From contig NZ_CP065053.1 of the NCBI RefSeq assembly GCF_015689335.1, positions 2,294,001-2,358,000 of the forward strand: a stretch of 64,000 nt of DNA, written 5' to 3'. The translations under genes were made by a program, and so were the position numbers. Origin of the DNA: Massilia antarctica (lineage in GTDB: Bacteria; Pseudomonadota; Gammaproteobacteria; Burkholderiales; Burkholderiaceae_D). Below the pieces are notes generated by a model that was not told the DNA's origin, ran no database searches, and saw only the letters and a program-made list of their open reading frames with translations. Shown one piece after another: positions 26,409-36,492 of this stretch. Position 1 is the first letter of the stretch, and each line of letters opens with the position of its first letter.

Positions 26409-26490
26409 CCCCGCCGCCAGCGCCGTCATCGCTTACCATTGAACAACTGAACCGATCATAAGGCGCCCGCAGTGGCGACCAGGGAAACGC

Positions 26491-27666
26491 ATGAAAAAGA
26501 AGAGCATCGTCATCATCGTCGGCCTCGCCGTCCTCATCGGCGCCGGCGCATGGTATCTGGGCCGGGGCGGGCAGCACGCCGGTGCGGGCGAGAAGAATGG
26601 CAAGGGCGACGCCAAGGGCGGGACCCAGCCGCCAACCATCGTCAACGTGGTGGCGCCGCAGCGCCAGGACGTGCCGGTGGTGTTGCAGGCCAATGCCAGC
26701 GTGACCCCGGTCAGCACGGTCGACCTGCATCCGCAGACCACCAGCACGATCCGTACGGTGCATATCAAGGAAGGCCAGTTCGTCAAGGCCGGCGAATTGA
26801 TGTTCTCGCTCGACGACCGCAGCGAGCGCGCCAATATCGACAAGGCGCGTGCCCAGATGGCGCGCGATGCCGCCGGCCTGGCCGACCTGGAGCGCCAGTA
26901 CAAGCGCAGCGAGGAATTGGTCGCGCAAAAATTCATCGCGCGCAGCGCCGTCGATACCCTGAAAAGCCAGGTCGAGTCGGCGCGCGCGCTGGTCGGCGCC
27001 GGCCAGGCCGCGCTCAAGGCCGAGCAGGTCAACGCCAGCCACAGCGCCATCCGCGCGCCGATGGCGGGCCGGGTCGGCGCCATCAATGTATTCCCGGGCA
27101 GCCTGGTGCAGCTGGCCACCTCGCTCACCACCATCACCCAGCTCGACCCGATCAACATCGCCTTCAGCCTGCCGGAAGCGTCCTTGGGCGACCTGCTGGC
27201 CGCGCAAAAGAACGGTCCGGTCGCGGTCGAGGCGCTCGGCACGGCCGGCGCCAAGGCCGCCAGCGGCAAGCTCAGCTTCATCGACAATACGGTCGATCCG
27301 CTGGCCGGCTCGATCAAGGTCAAGGCCCTGTTCGACAACAAGGGCACCAGCCTGTGGCCGGGCCAGTACGTCACCGCGAGGGTGACGGTGCAGACGATCA
27401 GGAACGCGGTGGTGATCCCGCAGTCGGCCATCATCAGCAACAGCCACGGCACGTTCGTGTATGTCATCGGCGCCGGCCAGAGCGCGCAACAGATGCCGGT
27501 CGCGCGCCTGCACACCTTCGGCCTGAACGCGGCCGTCTCGGGCTTGAACGGCGATGAAAAAGTCATCACCGAAGGCAAGCAGAACCTGCGCCCCGGCGCC
27601 CGGGTCAAGCTGGCCGATGCGTCCGCTCCGAAACGTGAAGGCAAGAGCACGGTGGCGGCACAATGA
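26491..27666 (+). CDS. RND efflux periplasmic adaptor (membrane fusion protein)
   Basis: 391 residues with AGGGA 8 bp before the ATG. An N-terminal membrane anchor (SIVIIVGLAVLIGAGAWYL) is followed by the barrel-sandwich (lipoyl) halves VSTVDLHPQTTSTIRTVHIKEGQFV and SAIRAPMAGRVGAINVFPGSLV flanking a coiled-coil hairpin (about 110-180), then the beta-barrel and membrane-proximal domains (VVIPQSAIISNSHGTFVYVI). It bridges the inner-membrane pump encoded next (4-bp overlap) to an outer-membrane channel that is not encoded here. The MdtA-like type is suggested by sequence style. Confidence 0.9.
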   Translation: MKKKSIVIIVGLAVLIGAGAWYLGRGGQHAGAGEKNGKGDAKGGTQPPTIVNVVAPQRQDVPVVLQANASVTPVSTVDLHPQTTSTIRTVHIKEGQFVKAGELMFSLDDRSERANIDKARAQMARDAAGLADLERQYKRSEELVAQKFIARSAVDTLKSQVESARALVGAGQAALKAEQVNASHSAIRAPMAGRVGAINVFPGSLVQLATSLTTITQLDPINIAFSLPEASLGDLLAAQKNGPVAVEALGTAGAKAASGKLSFIDNTVDPLAGSIKVKALFDNKGTSLWPGQYVTARVTVQTIRNAVVIPQSAIISNSHGTFVYVIGAGQSAQQMPVARLHTFGLNAAVSGLNGDEKVITEGKQNLRPGARVKLADASAPKREGKSTVAAQ

Positions 27667-30600
27667 GTCTGTCCGAACTGTGTATCCGGCGCCCCGTCAT
27701 GGTGGTGCTGCTCTCGCTCAGCCTGATCCTGGTGGGCGTGCTCTCGTACATGGCCATTCCGGTTGCCGCGCTGCCCAGCTATAACACCCCGGTCATCAAT
27801 GTCCAGGCCAACCTGTCCGGAGCCAGCCCGGAAACCATGGCGTCCTCGGTCGCGCTGCCGCTCGAAAAACAGTTTTCGACCATCGCCGGCATCAACCTCA
27901 TCACCTCGACCAGTACCCAGGGCCAGACCTCGCTGACCCTGGAATTCGATCCCAGCATCGATGTCAACGTGGCCGCCATCGATGTCCAGGCCGCGCTGCT
28001 CGGCGCCCAGCGCCAGCTGCCGCAGGAAATGACGGAGTTGCCTTCCTACCGCAAGGTCAACCCGGCCGATGCGCCGGTGCTGTTCATGGCCATGACCTCG
28101 CCCTCGATGAATCTGTCGGAGCTGAACGATTACGCCGAAAACCTGGTCGCCCCCAGCCTGTCGACCCTGCCCGGCGTGGCCCAGGTATCGGTCAACGGCC
28201 AGAAACGCTTCGCGGTGCGGGTGCGCGCCAAGGCCGACCTGATGAACGCGCGCAACCTGTCGATGGACGAGCTGGCGCTGGCCTTGCGCGCCGCTAACTC
28301 GAACGCGCCGCTCGGCGTGCTCGACGGTCCGAGCCAGACCATGACCATCCAGGGCAATGCCCAGCTGATGAACGCGGCCGCGTTTTCCGAACTGATCGTG
28401 GCCACCCGCAACGGCGAGCCGGTGCGCCTGAAAGACGTGGCTGCGGTCGAGGACAGCTACCAGTCGGTGAAGGCGGCCGGCAGCTACAACGGCGAGCGCT
28501 CGATCGTGCTGCTGGTGCAGCGCCAACCCAACGCCAACACGGTGCAGGTGGTCGACGCGGTGCGCAAGCTCTTGCCGCGCTTCGAAGCGCAGCTGCCCGC
28601 CTCGATCAAGATCAGCCTCGTCAACGACCGTTCGGTCTCGATCCGCGAAGCCATCCACGACGTCAACCTGACCCTGGCCGGCACCGTGGCGCTGGTGGTG
28701 CTGGTGATCTTCCTGTTCCTGCACCGCGCCGCCGCCACCTTCATTCCGGCCGTGACGATGCCGATTTCCCTGCTGGGCGCCTTGTCGCTGCTGTATGCCT
28801 TCGGCTACAGCCTGGATAATGTGTCCCTGCTCGGCATCACCCTGGCCGTGGGCCTGGTGGTCGACGACGCCATCGTGGTGCTGGAAAACATCGTACGCCA
28901 CATCGAAATGGGCAAGAAGCCGGTCGAGGCCGCGCTGGTCGGCTCGCGCGAAATGGGCTTTACCATCGTCTCGATTTCGATCTCGCTGGTGGCCGTGTTC
29001 ATCCCGATCTTCTTCATGCCGGGCGTGATCGGCCTGCTGTTCCATGAATTCGCGGTGGTGGTCGGGCTGTCGGTGCTGGTGTCGGCGCTGGTGTCATTGA
29101 CCCTGGTGCCGATGCTGGCCAGCCGCCTGCTGCCGGCCCATGCGCTTGATGGGGGCGGCGAGAAAAGTTTTATCGGACGCCACTTCGAGGCCGGCTTCGC
29201 GCGCGTGCGCGACGCTTACGCGCGCTCGCTCGACTTTGCGCTGGGGCACCGCTTCATCGTGCTGCTGGTGGCGCTGGGCACCTTCGTGCTGACGATCATC
29301 CTGTACACCACCATTCCCAAGGGCTTTTTCCCCGAGGAAGACCTGGGCCAGCTGCGCATGAGCATCGAAGCGGCCGAGGATACCTCGACCGACGCCATGC
29401 TGCTCCTGCAAGAAAAAGTGGTAGCCATCATCCGGGCCGATCCGAGCGTGCAGGATGTGACCTCGTTCACCAGCGGCGGCAACACCGGGCGCGGCTTCAT
29501 TGCCCTGAAACCGCGCGACCAGCGCGTGAAAATGCCGCAGGTGGTCGACAGCTTGCGCAAGGCGACCCGCCAGGTGGCCGGCGTGGCGGTATTCCTGTCG
29601 CCGATCCAGAACCTGCAGCTGGGCGGGCGCCCCAGCAAGAGCCGCTACCAGTACACCCTGCAAAGCGTCAGTTCCGATGCGCTGGGCGACTGGGCCGGCA
29701 AATACCTGGAGCGCATGCGCGCCGATCCGGACTTCCGCGACGTCACCAGCGATTCGCAGAACCGCGGCCTGCAAGCGACCCTGAAAATCGACCGCGACAA
29801 GGCCAACGCCATGGGCGTGCAGATCGCCGACGTGCGCACCGCCCTGTACGCGGCCTTCGGCGAGCGCCAGGTGTCGACCATTTATTCGGCCGCCGCCAGC
29901 TACAACGTGATCCTGGAAGCCGAACTGGCCGACCGCCAGTCCGAGGATGCGCTGGGACGGGTGTCGGTGCGCAGCAAGGGCGGCCAGCTGGTGCGCTTGT
30001 CGAGCTTCGCGACGGTCGAGCGCACCGTGGGTCCGACCGCGGTCAACCACCAGGGCCAGTTGCAGGCCATTACCCTCTCGTTCAACCTGGGCGCCGGCGT
30101 GCCGCTCGGCGTGGCCACCGGCAAGATCGACAGGATGGGCGTGGACATGAAGCTGCCGGCCTCGGTGATCACCAAATATGGCGGCGACGCTGCCGTGTTC
30201 CAGGATTCGCAGTCGAGCCAGATCATCCTGATCGTGGCCGCGCTGGGCGTCATCTATGTGCTGCTGGGCGTGCTGTACGAAAGCTTCATTCACCCGCTGA
30301 CCATCCTGGCCGGCTTGCCCTCGGCCGCCGTGGGTGCGCTGCTCACCTTGCGCATCTTCGGGCTGGACCTGACCATGATCGCCATCATCGGCATCCTGAT
30401 GCTGATCGGGATCGTCAAGAAGAACGCCATCATGATGATCGACTTCGCCCTGCACGCCCAGCGCAACGAGGGCTTGAGCCCGGCAGCGGCGATCCGCGAA
30501 GCCTGCATCCTGCGCCTGCGCCCGATCCTGATGACCACCATGGCCGCGCTGATGGGCGCCCTGCCGATCGCGCTGGGCGTGGGCGCCGGCGCCGAATTGC

Positions 30601-30755
30601 GCCAGCCGCTCGGCCTGGCCGTGGTCGGCGGCCTGCTATTCTCGCAAGTCATCACGCTCTACGTCACCCCGGTGATCTACCTGTTCCTCGACAAGTACAG
30701 CGGCAGCGGGCCGATGACCGATGCCCAGCTGGCCACCCTGGAAACGGTGCATTGA
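27663..30755 (+). CDS. RND family efflux pump, inner membrane permease
   Basis: 1030 residues, start overlapping the adaptor stop. Full-length HAE1/MdtB-type pump: N-terminal transmembrane segment after CIRRPVMVVLLSLSLILVG, two large periplasmic loops, TM4 with the proton-relay acids in GLVVDDAIVVLENI, and a C-terminal half with IGIVKKNAIMMIDFAL and LMTTMAALMGALPIAL. Substrate unknown; cationic drugs, bile-salt-like compounds or metals are all possible. Position after the two-component pair suggests regulation by it, recalling the baeSR-mdtABC linkage of E. coli. A TolC-type partner must come from elsewhere. Confidence 0.92.
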   Translation: MSLSELCIRRPVMVVLLSLSLILVGVLSYMAIPVAALPSYNTPVINVQANLSGASPETMASSVALPLEKQFSTIAGINLITSTSTQGQTSLTLEFDPSIDVNVAAIDVQAALLGAQRQLPQEMTELPSYRKVNPADAPVLFMAMTSPSMNLSELNDYAENLVAPSLSTLPGVAQVSVNGQKRFAVRVRAKADLMNARNLSMDELALALRAANSNAPLGVLDGPSQTMTIQGNAQLMNAAAFSELIVATRNGEPVRLKDVAAVEDSYQSVKAAGSYNGERSIVLLVQRQPNANTVQVVDAVRKLLPRFEAQLPASIKISLVNDRSVSIREAIHDVNLTLAGTVALVVLVIFLFLHRAAATFIPAVTMPISLLGALSLLYAFGYSLDNVSLLGITLAVGLVVDDAIVVLENIVRHIEMGKKPVEAALVGSREMGFTIVSISISLVAVFIPIFFMPGVIGLLFHEFAVVVGLSVLVSALVSLTLVPMLASRLLPAHALDGGGEKSFIGRHFEAGFARVRDAYARSLDFALGHRFIVLLVALGTFVLTIILYTTIPKGFFPEEDLGQLRMSIEAAEDTSTDAMLLLQEKVVAIIRADPSVQDVTSFTSGGNTGRGFIALKPRDQRVKMPQVVDSLRKATRQVAGVAVFLSPIQNLQLGGRPSKSRYQYTLQSVSSDALGDWAGKYLERMRADPDFRDVTSDSQNRGLQATLKIDRDKANAMGVQIADVRTALYAAFGERQVSTIYSAAASYNVILEAELADRQSEDALGRVSVRSKGGQLVRLSSFATVERTVGPTAVNHQGQLQAITLSFNLGAGVPLGVATGKIDRMGVDMKLPASVITKYGGDAAVFQDSQSSQIILIVAALGVIYVLLGVLYESFIHPLTILAGLPSAAVGALLTLRIFGLDLTMIAIIGILMLIGIVKKNAIMMIDFALHAQRNEGLSPAAAIREACILRLRPILMTTMAALMGALPIALGVGAGAELRQPLGLAVVGGLLFSQVITLYVTPVIYLFLDKYSGSGPMTDAQLATLETVH

Positions 30756-30849
30756 TATTTCCATAAGGGATTTAATTGACTGGAAGCAACACGATTTTTT
30801 GACCGCCTGCCACCATGGAAGCTGCATTTTTCATCGACAGGCGGTCACC

Positions 30850-32748
30850 ATGAAACCTTACAGCGTCACCCTCATCGGCATGGGCCCGCGCGGCCTGTCC
30901 CTGCTCGAACGCATTGCCGCGTTTGCGCGCGCCCACAATACGCCGCTGCAAATCAATCTGATCGATCCGGGCGAGTGCGGGCCCGGGGTGCACTCGCCGA
31001 ACCAGCCGCAACACCTCCTGATCAATACCATCGCCAGCCAGGTCACCATTTTCCCCTTCCGCGAGGCGGTCGAACTGGCCCCGGTGTGCGCCACCACGCC
31101 ATCGCTGACCGAGTGGGCCCATGCCGAGGGCTACCGCCGCTTCGGCGAGCAGTTCGTGCAGGTGGGGCCGGGGGACGAGGGCGGCGCCACCGTCACCGAA
31201 GCGGACTACCTGCCGCGCCAGCTGCTGGGGCGCTACCTGATCTGGGCTTTTGACGCCATCCGCGCGGCCCTGCCGCCGAGCGTCGCCCTGAGCCACCTGC
31301 GGCAGCGTGCCATCGACATGTTCCAGATGCCGGACGGCAGCTTCATGGTGGAACTCGACAGCGGTTTTTCGGTCAGCAGCGATTTTGTGTTCATGACCAC
31401 CGGCCACGGCCGCAATAACCTGACCGACGAGGAAGCCTGGTGCCACAAATTCGCGCAAGACCATGCGCGCTACAACGGCAAGCTGGCCTTCATCCGCCAC
31501 GTGTATCCGCTCGACAAGCTGGTCGCCATCGCCAGCGATGCCAGGGTCGCCATCGAAGGCCTGGGCCTGACCGCGCACGATGTGCTTGCGCAGCTCACGG
31601 TGGGCCGGGGCGGGCGCTTCGAGCCGGCCGGCAGCGGCTTGCGCTACGTGCGCTCGGGACGCGAGCCGGCGCTGCTGCTGTTTTCGCGCAAATGCCTGCC
31701 GGCGGCGGCGCGCGGCGTCAACCAGAAGGGCTTGAACGGCCGCCACCAGGCGCGCTTTTTCACGCGCGAGGCGGTGCGCGCGCTGCGCCAGCAAGCCCAG
31801 CGCGAGCGCGGCAGTTCCCAGCTCGACTTCGACCGCGAACTGCTGCCGCTGCTAATGAAGGAAATGGGGTGCGCCTGGCGTGGCGCGCTGGGCCGCCCGG
31901 TGCCCGTGGGCGCCGCCTACGAGCCGGGTGCGGAGGAGCGCGCCGCGCTCGATGCGATGCTGTTTCCCCTGCAGGCGCGCAATTTCGCCAACGCCGACGA
32001 CTTTTCGACCTTTTTCACCTGCATGATCGCGGACGACTTGTCGGAAGCGCGCCGCGGCAACCAGGGCAGCCCGATCAAGGCCGCGGCCGACGTGCTGCGC
32101 GACGCCCGCACCGTGCTGCAAGACATGATCGAGCATGGCGGCCTGAGCGCCTCCTCGCACCGCAAGTTCCTCAGTGTCTATAACCCGGCCATCAACCGGA
32201 TCACCTTCGGCCCGCCCAGCCATCGCAACGAGCAGTTGCTGGCCCTGATCGAGGCCGGCGTGCTGAGCGTGGCGGCCGGGCCCAACGCCGCCATCCGTAT
32301 CGACGAAGACTTGTCCCAGTTCGCCCTGCACACGCGCTTTGCCTCCGGCTCGGCGATCCAGCACGTCGATGCGCTGGTGGTGGCCCGGCTCGACGTGTTT
32401 TCGCCGGAAACCGATGAAAGTGCACTGATCCGTAACCTGCTCAAGCGCGGCACCATCCGGCCCTTTTACAACAACACCTTCCACCCGGGCGGAATCGACA
32501 TCGACCAGGCCAACCATCCGCTCGACAGCGCGGGACGCCCGAGCGCCAACCTGTGGGCGCTCGGCTATCTGGTCGAAGGGCCGAATTACTATACCCACGC
32601 CCTGCCGCGCCCGCGCATGCACTCGCGCCAGGTGCTTGACGCCGAACGCTGCGTGCGCGAACTGTTCGGCCAGATGGCCGAGCGCGACCATGCGCGGCGC
32701 CAGGCGCGCCCGCGCTTCCTGGCCGCCGCCGAGCGCGCCACCACCTGA
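30850..32748 (+). CDS. FAD/NAD(P)-binding protein (NAD_binding_9 type)
   Basis: 632 residues from ATG 30850 (upstream in-frame starts lack protein character). N-terminal dinucleotide site VTLIGMGPRGLSLLERI with GxGxxG, followed by PGVHSPNQPQHLLINTIASQ, and a second nucleotide-binding signature DFVFMTTGHGRNN near residue 180. The C-terminal part includes NNTFHPGGIDIDQANHPLD. This architecture is shared by uncharacterised flavoproteins often encoded with secondary-metabolite or amino-acid modifying genes; no such genes are adjacent here. It may be a monooxygenase or oxidoreductase; the substrate is unknown. Cytosolic, no signal peptide. Confidence 0.75.
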   Translation: MKPYSVTLIGMGPRGLSLLERIAAFARAHNTPLQINLIDPGECGPGVHSPNQPQHLLINTIASQVTIFPFREAVELAPVCATTPSLTEWAHAEGYRRFGEQFVQVGPGDEGGATVTEADYLPRQLLGRYLIWAFDAIRAALPPSVALSHLRQRAIDMFQMPDGSFMVELDSGFSVSSDFVFMTTGHGRNNLTDEEAWCHKFAQDHARYNGKLAFIRHVYPLDKLVAIASDARVAIEGLGLTAHDVLAQLTVGRGGRFEPAGSGLRYVRSGREPALLLFSRKCLPAAARGVNQKGLNGRHQARFFTREAVRALRQQAQRERGSSQLDFDRELLPLLMKEMGCAWRGALGRPVPVGAAYEPGAEERAALDAMLFPLQARNFANADDFSTFFTCMIADDLSEARRGNQGSPIKAAADVLRDARTVLQDMIEHGGLSASSHRKFLSVYNPAINRITFGPPSHRNEQLLALIEAGVLSVAAGPNAAIRIDEDLSQFALHTRFASGSAIQHVDALVVARLDVFSPETDESALIRNLLKRGTIRPFYNNTFHPGGIDIDQANHPLDSAGRPSANLWALGYLVEGPNYYTHALPRPRMHSRQVLDAERCVRELFGQMAERDHARRQARPRFLAAAERATT

Positions 32749-32763
32749 GGCGTCCGCCGCCTC
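32747..32763 (+). terminator. Possible weak terminator hairpin after the flavoprotein gene
   Basis: GAGGCG (32747-32752) pairs with CGCCTC (32758-32763) across a 5-nt loop, overlapping the stop codon. It is followed by GATTGTT rather than a clean T-run. Confidence 0.3.
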
Positions 32764-32922
32764 GATTGTTGCAGAGCTGATACATATAGTAACAACCCTC
32801 AAGACATGCATCTTGTAAGCTGCACAGGGTGTGCTAGCCGATGCGCAAATGCCGCAAAACGTATAGACTTCGGCACGTGTGCCGCATTTCGTTGACGCCG
32901 TACCCTGGAAAGCTGTTTTATT

Positions 32923-33825
32923 TTGCGTGACCATTCCCACCATTCGACCGAGAATACCGGCTACTGCGAGCATTGTGGTCAGCCCTTGCCCGGTTACGCG
33001 GTGCCCAGTTACGAAGTCAAGCGCTTCAATTCGGTCGGGATCGCCATCACGGTGCTGCTGCACGTGCTGCTGGTGCTGCTGTGGGTCTTGAAGCCGCAGA
33101 GCGAGAAAAAGGCGCCGCCGCCGCCGTCGGGCGCGGAGATGGTGTATGTCATGCCGCTGCCGCAATCGAAGCCGCAGCCCAAGGAACAGCCGAAAACGAC
33201 CGCCAAACCGACCACCCAGGCCAGGCCCAACAAGCCGACCGTGGCCAAGGTGCAGCGCTTGCCGAATACCATTACCCTCCCGAATGAAAAGCCGCTCAAG
33301 GAAGCCGATACGCCGGAGCCGCCCAAGCCGGTGCGGCCAACCGTGGTGGTGCCCGAGACCGACATGTCGGCCGCCATCGAAGCACGGCGGCGCGCACGCG
33401 GCCAGACCGAGAGCGAGCAGCCGGCCGAGGAAAGCGCGGCCGAACGCGGCATGCGCATCGCCAAGGCGAATATCGCCGCCGCCAATGGGCGCAGCCAGGG
33501 CGACGACCGCAACGATACGGGCGGCGTGTTCGAGGTGAAGAAAAATACCATGACGGCCACCGTCAAGTTCCGCGGCTGGAATCCGAGCTTCAAGCGGCGC
33601 TGGCTGCAGGAAGTCACGGTCGAGCTGGGCACGGAGAAGGATATCGAGACGGCCGTCATCAAGAAAATGATCGAGATTATCCGCAAGGAAAAGACCGGCG
33701 ATTTCGAATGGGATTCGCACCGCTTGCAGAAGGTGGTGACGATGAGCGCGCGGGTGCAGGATACGGCGGAGCTGGCCGATTTCTTGCAGAAGGAAATGTT
33801 TCCGGAAAACCGGCGTGGACGCTAA
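32923..33825 (+). CDS. TonB-like single-pass membrane protein with N-terminal zinc ribbon
   Basis: 300 residues from TTG 32923; the start is uncertain because no ATG or good ribosome binding site precedes the conserved part. Order of parts: a His-rich start and one half zinc ribbon (CEHCG, residues 15-19), a single transmembrane helix (about 38-58, SVGIAITVLLHVLLVLLWVL), a long Pro/Lys-rich stretch (60-140, with KPQPKEQPKTTAKPTT), a charged helical segment (150-185), and a C-terminal alpha/beta domain (about 205-295) with KFRGWNPSFKRRWLQEV. The layout matches TonB/TolA-type energy transducers that span the periplasm, but no TonB box partner (ExbB/D) is nearby. Function unknown. Confidence 0.6.
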   Translation: MRDHSHHSTENTGYCEHCGQPLPGYAVPSYEVKRFNSVGIAITVLLHVLLVLLWVLKPQSEKKAPPPPSGAEMVYVMPLPQSKPQPKEQPKTTAKPTTQARPNKPTVAKVQRLPNTITLPNEKPLKEADTPEPPKPVRPTVVVPETDMSAAIEARRRARGQTESEQPAEESAAERGMRIAKANIAAANGRSQGDDRNDTGGVFEVKKNTMTATVKFRGWNPSFKRRWLQEVTVELGTEKDIETAVIKKMIEIIRKEKTGDFEWDSHRLQKVVTMSARVQDTAELADFLQKEMFPENRRGR

Positions 33826-34010
33826 GACGCTAGCTCGTCGTTCCTGCCACTGGCGGAAACGACTTCCCGCGCAGGGCTAGGCGCCCCCACGGCAACCCAA
33901 GTTCGAGCAACAGCTACTGCGCTAAATACTTGGATTCCCGCCTCTCCAGGAACTGAGCTCTGGATTCGATGGCGTTAGGTTCAGCGTTTTTCTGACCACA
34001 AACTTCAGAA

Positions 34011-34101
34011 CCGTCATTCCCGCGCAGGCGGGAATCGAAGTCCGGCGCTCAGCCGACGGCTACGGTACAAAATTGGATTCCCGCCTGCGCGGGAATGACG
34101 G
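34011..34101. repeat. REP-like inverted repeat pair, copy 1
   Basis: CCGTCATTCCCGCGCAGG... (34011-34036) and its exact 26-base reverse complement (34076-34101) face each other across 39 bp. The GTCATTCCCGCG-CAGGCGGGAATC core is a palindromic intergenic element common in betaproteobacterial genomes. Confidence 0.85.
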
Positions 34102-34245
34102 AGCGTACGTTAGCGGCATTAGTCTCTGGACTCGCCTCGTTCCAAGGAATTGGAGGAGTTTCCTAGAAACTGGAGGCTCTCCAGGAACTGAGCTCTGGAT
34201 TCGATGGCGTTAGGTTCAGCGTTTTTCTGACCACAAACTTCAGAA

Positions 34246-34336
34246 CCGTCATTCCCGCGCAGGCGGGAATCGAAGTCCGGCGCTCAGCCGACGGCTACGG
34301 TACAAAATTGGATTCCCGCCTGCGCGGGAATGACGG
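34246..34336. repeat. REP-like inverted repeat pair, copy 2
   Basis: Same 26-bp arms as copy 1, shifted by 235 bp: 34246-34271 and 34311-34336. Together with copy 1 this gives four arms of alternating orientation, a BIME-like array. Confidence 0.85.
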
Positions 34337-34431
34337 AGCGTACGTTAGCGGCATTAGTCTCTGGACTCGCCTCGTTCCAAGGAATTGGAGGAGTTTCCTA
34401 GAAACTGGAGGCTGCGCGGGAATGACGTGTC

Positions 34432-35475
<1,044 letters not shown>

Positions 35476-35489
35476 TCAAGCCGCGTTGA

Positions 35490-35580
35490 TCAGACCGCGT
35501 CGTCAGACCGTGTCGTCAGACCGTGTCGTCAGACCGCGTCGTCAGACCGTGTCGTCAGACCGTGCCCTCAGACCGCTTCA
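35490..35580. repeat. 13-bp tandem repeat, about 7 copies, over the engB stop codon
   Basis: The unit TCAGACCG(C/T)GTCG recurs seven times without spacers from 35490 to 35580. The copies at 35568-35580 form the last codons and TGA stop of engB on the minus strand (GCGGTCTGA); the others lie just downstream of the gene. Confidence 0.9.
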
Positions 35581-36293
35581 TCGTCGCCGTCGACCGGGTC
35601 GACCAGCGGGGTGTCGGGATCGGCGGCGATCGGCGTCAAGCCCAGCAGGTCGATGATCTTGTCGTTGGCTTCCTCGATGCCGACCCGCTTGAGCGCCGAG
35701 AACAGTTGCACCGTGAACGGGAAGCCTTCGCCATCTTCATCGACATAGCTTTCGAGCATCATGCGCGCCTGGCGCAAGGCATTCGTCGATTCGTTGCGGT
35801 TGAGCTTATCGGCCTTGGTCAGGATGCAGTGGATTGGTTTACCGGTGGGGGCGAACCATTCGAGCATCTGCACGTCCAGTTCGGTGAACGGGCGGCGCGA
35901 ATCCATGATCAGCACCAGTGCGGCCAGCTGTTCGCGGCGCTGGACGTAGTCGCCCAGCAGCTTTTGCCAGTGCAGCTTGGCCGAACCGGACACTTCGGCG
36001 TAGCCGTAGCCGGGCAAGTCGACCAGCAGGGCCTCGATTTCCTCGACGATGGTGGCATCCTTGCGGTGTTGCCCGACGTGGGCGCCGCCGATCGAAAAAT
36101 AATTGATGTGCTGGGTGCGGCCCGGCGTTTTGGAGGCGAAGGCGAGACCTTTCTGATTGGTCAGAATGTTAATGGCGGTCGACTTTCCTGCATTGGAACG
36201 CCCGGCGAAGGCGATTTCCGGTGCCTGCGTATCGGGTAAATCGCGCAGTTGGTTGACGGTCGTGAAGAAGCGGGCTTGCCAGAGTTTGGACAT
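35568..36293 (-). CDS. yihA: Ribosome biogenesis GTP-binding protein EngB/YihA/YsxC
   Basis: 241 residues. Essential-type GTPase for 50S subunit assembly. G1 GRSNAGKS at 31-38, G2 region [14 protein letters not shown]3 [11 protein letters not shown]4 TKADKL are all intact. The N-terminus ([20 protein letters not shown]) is typical of betaproteobacteria. The C-terminus is acidic ([10 protein letters not shown]) and its coding sequence merges into a 13-bp tandem repeat. It is divergent from cytochrome c4, a conserved betaproteobacterial arrangement. Confidence 0.95.
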   Translation of the reverse strand: MSKLWQARFFTTVNQLRDLPDTQAPEIAFAGRSNAGKSTAINILTNQKGLAFASKTPGRTQHINYFSIGGAHVGQHRKDATIVEEIEALLVDLPGYGYAEVSGSAKLHWQKLLGDYVQRREQLAALVLIMDSRRPFTELDVQMLEWFAPTGKPIHCILTKADKLNRNESTNALRQARMMLESYVDEDGEGFPFTVQLFSALKRVGIEEANDKIIDLLGLTPIAADPDTPLVDPVDGDDEAV

Positions 36294-36340
36294 GGGATGG
36301 GCAGAAAATGCAACAAGAGGGGCGATAACGCGAGAAAGCT

Positions 36341-36350
36341 ATTGTACAAT
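36341..36350. promoter_or_regulatory. Palindromic ATTGTACAAT upstream of engB
   Basis: A perfect 10-bp palindrome, giving a -10-like TACAAT on both strands. On the minus strand it lies 48 bp before the engB start. No strong -35 matches it at 17 bp, so it may be an extended -10 promoter or an operator. Confidence 0.3.
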
Positions 36351-36492
36351 AAGGGGTTACGAATTGTTGTCACGCAAAAGCCATGGCGAGCACACAAGAT
36401 CGTTTGCACTACATTAGAACCGAATTTCCGGGGCAGGTTTGATCCGGAAACTCTCAACAAAACCAATTTTCGACTTGTCTCAGGGTGTTTGA

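Larger units (their letters stand above)
33942..34413. repeat. Two identical 235-bp tandem repeats
   Basis: 33942-34176 and 34177-34411 are base-for-base identical by reading both copies, and identity runs 2 bp further (to 34178/34413). The unit starts CTCTCCAGGAACTGAG and ends GAAACTGGAGG. Each copy contains one REP-like inverted pair. Perfect identity implies a recent duplication or ongoing correction between copies. Confidence 0.95.
33931..34427. repeat. Third REP-like element split by the 235-bp tandem array
   Basis: TGGATTCCCGCC at 33931-33942 ends where the tandem array begins, and TGCGCGGGAATGACG at 34413-34427 starts where it ends. Joined, they rebuild the same REP core (GGATTCCCGCC-TGCGCGGGAATGACG) found twice inside the array. 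The array therefore appears to sit inside a REP element. Confidence 0.7.
33826..34431. other. 606-bp gene-free region carrying tandem REP-bearing repeats
   Basis: No gene can be supported. The region is dominated by a two-copy 235-bp tandem repeat with internal inverted repeats (annotated separately). The first 110 bp (33826-33931) show nothing recognisable beyond the downstream end of the TonB-like gene. It ends 5 bp before the hemB stop codon on the minus strand. Confidence 0.6.

Noticed and set aside
26433..29045. 870-codon minus-strand open frame opposite the RND genes
   Set aside because: Low-complexity His/Gln/Asp/Gly-rich translation typical of an antisense shadow of a high-GC gene.
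35490..35580. Possible CRISPR array
   Set aside because: The 13-bp units are contiguous with no spacers and no cas genes are present.
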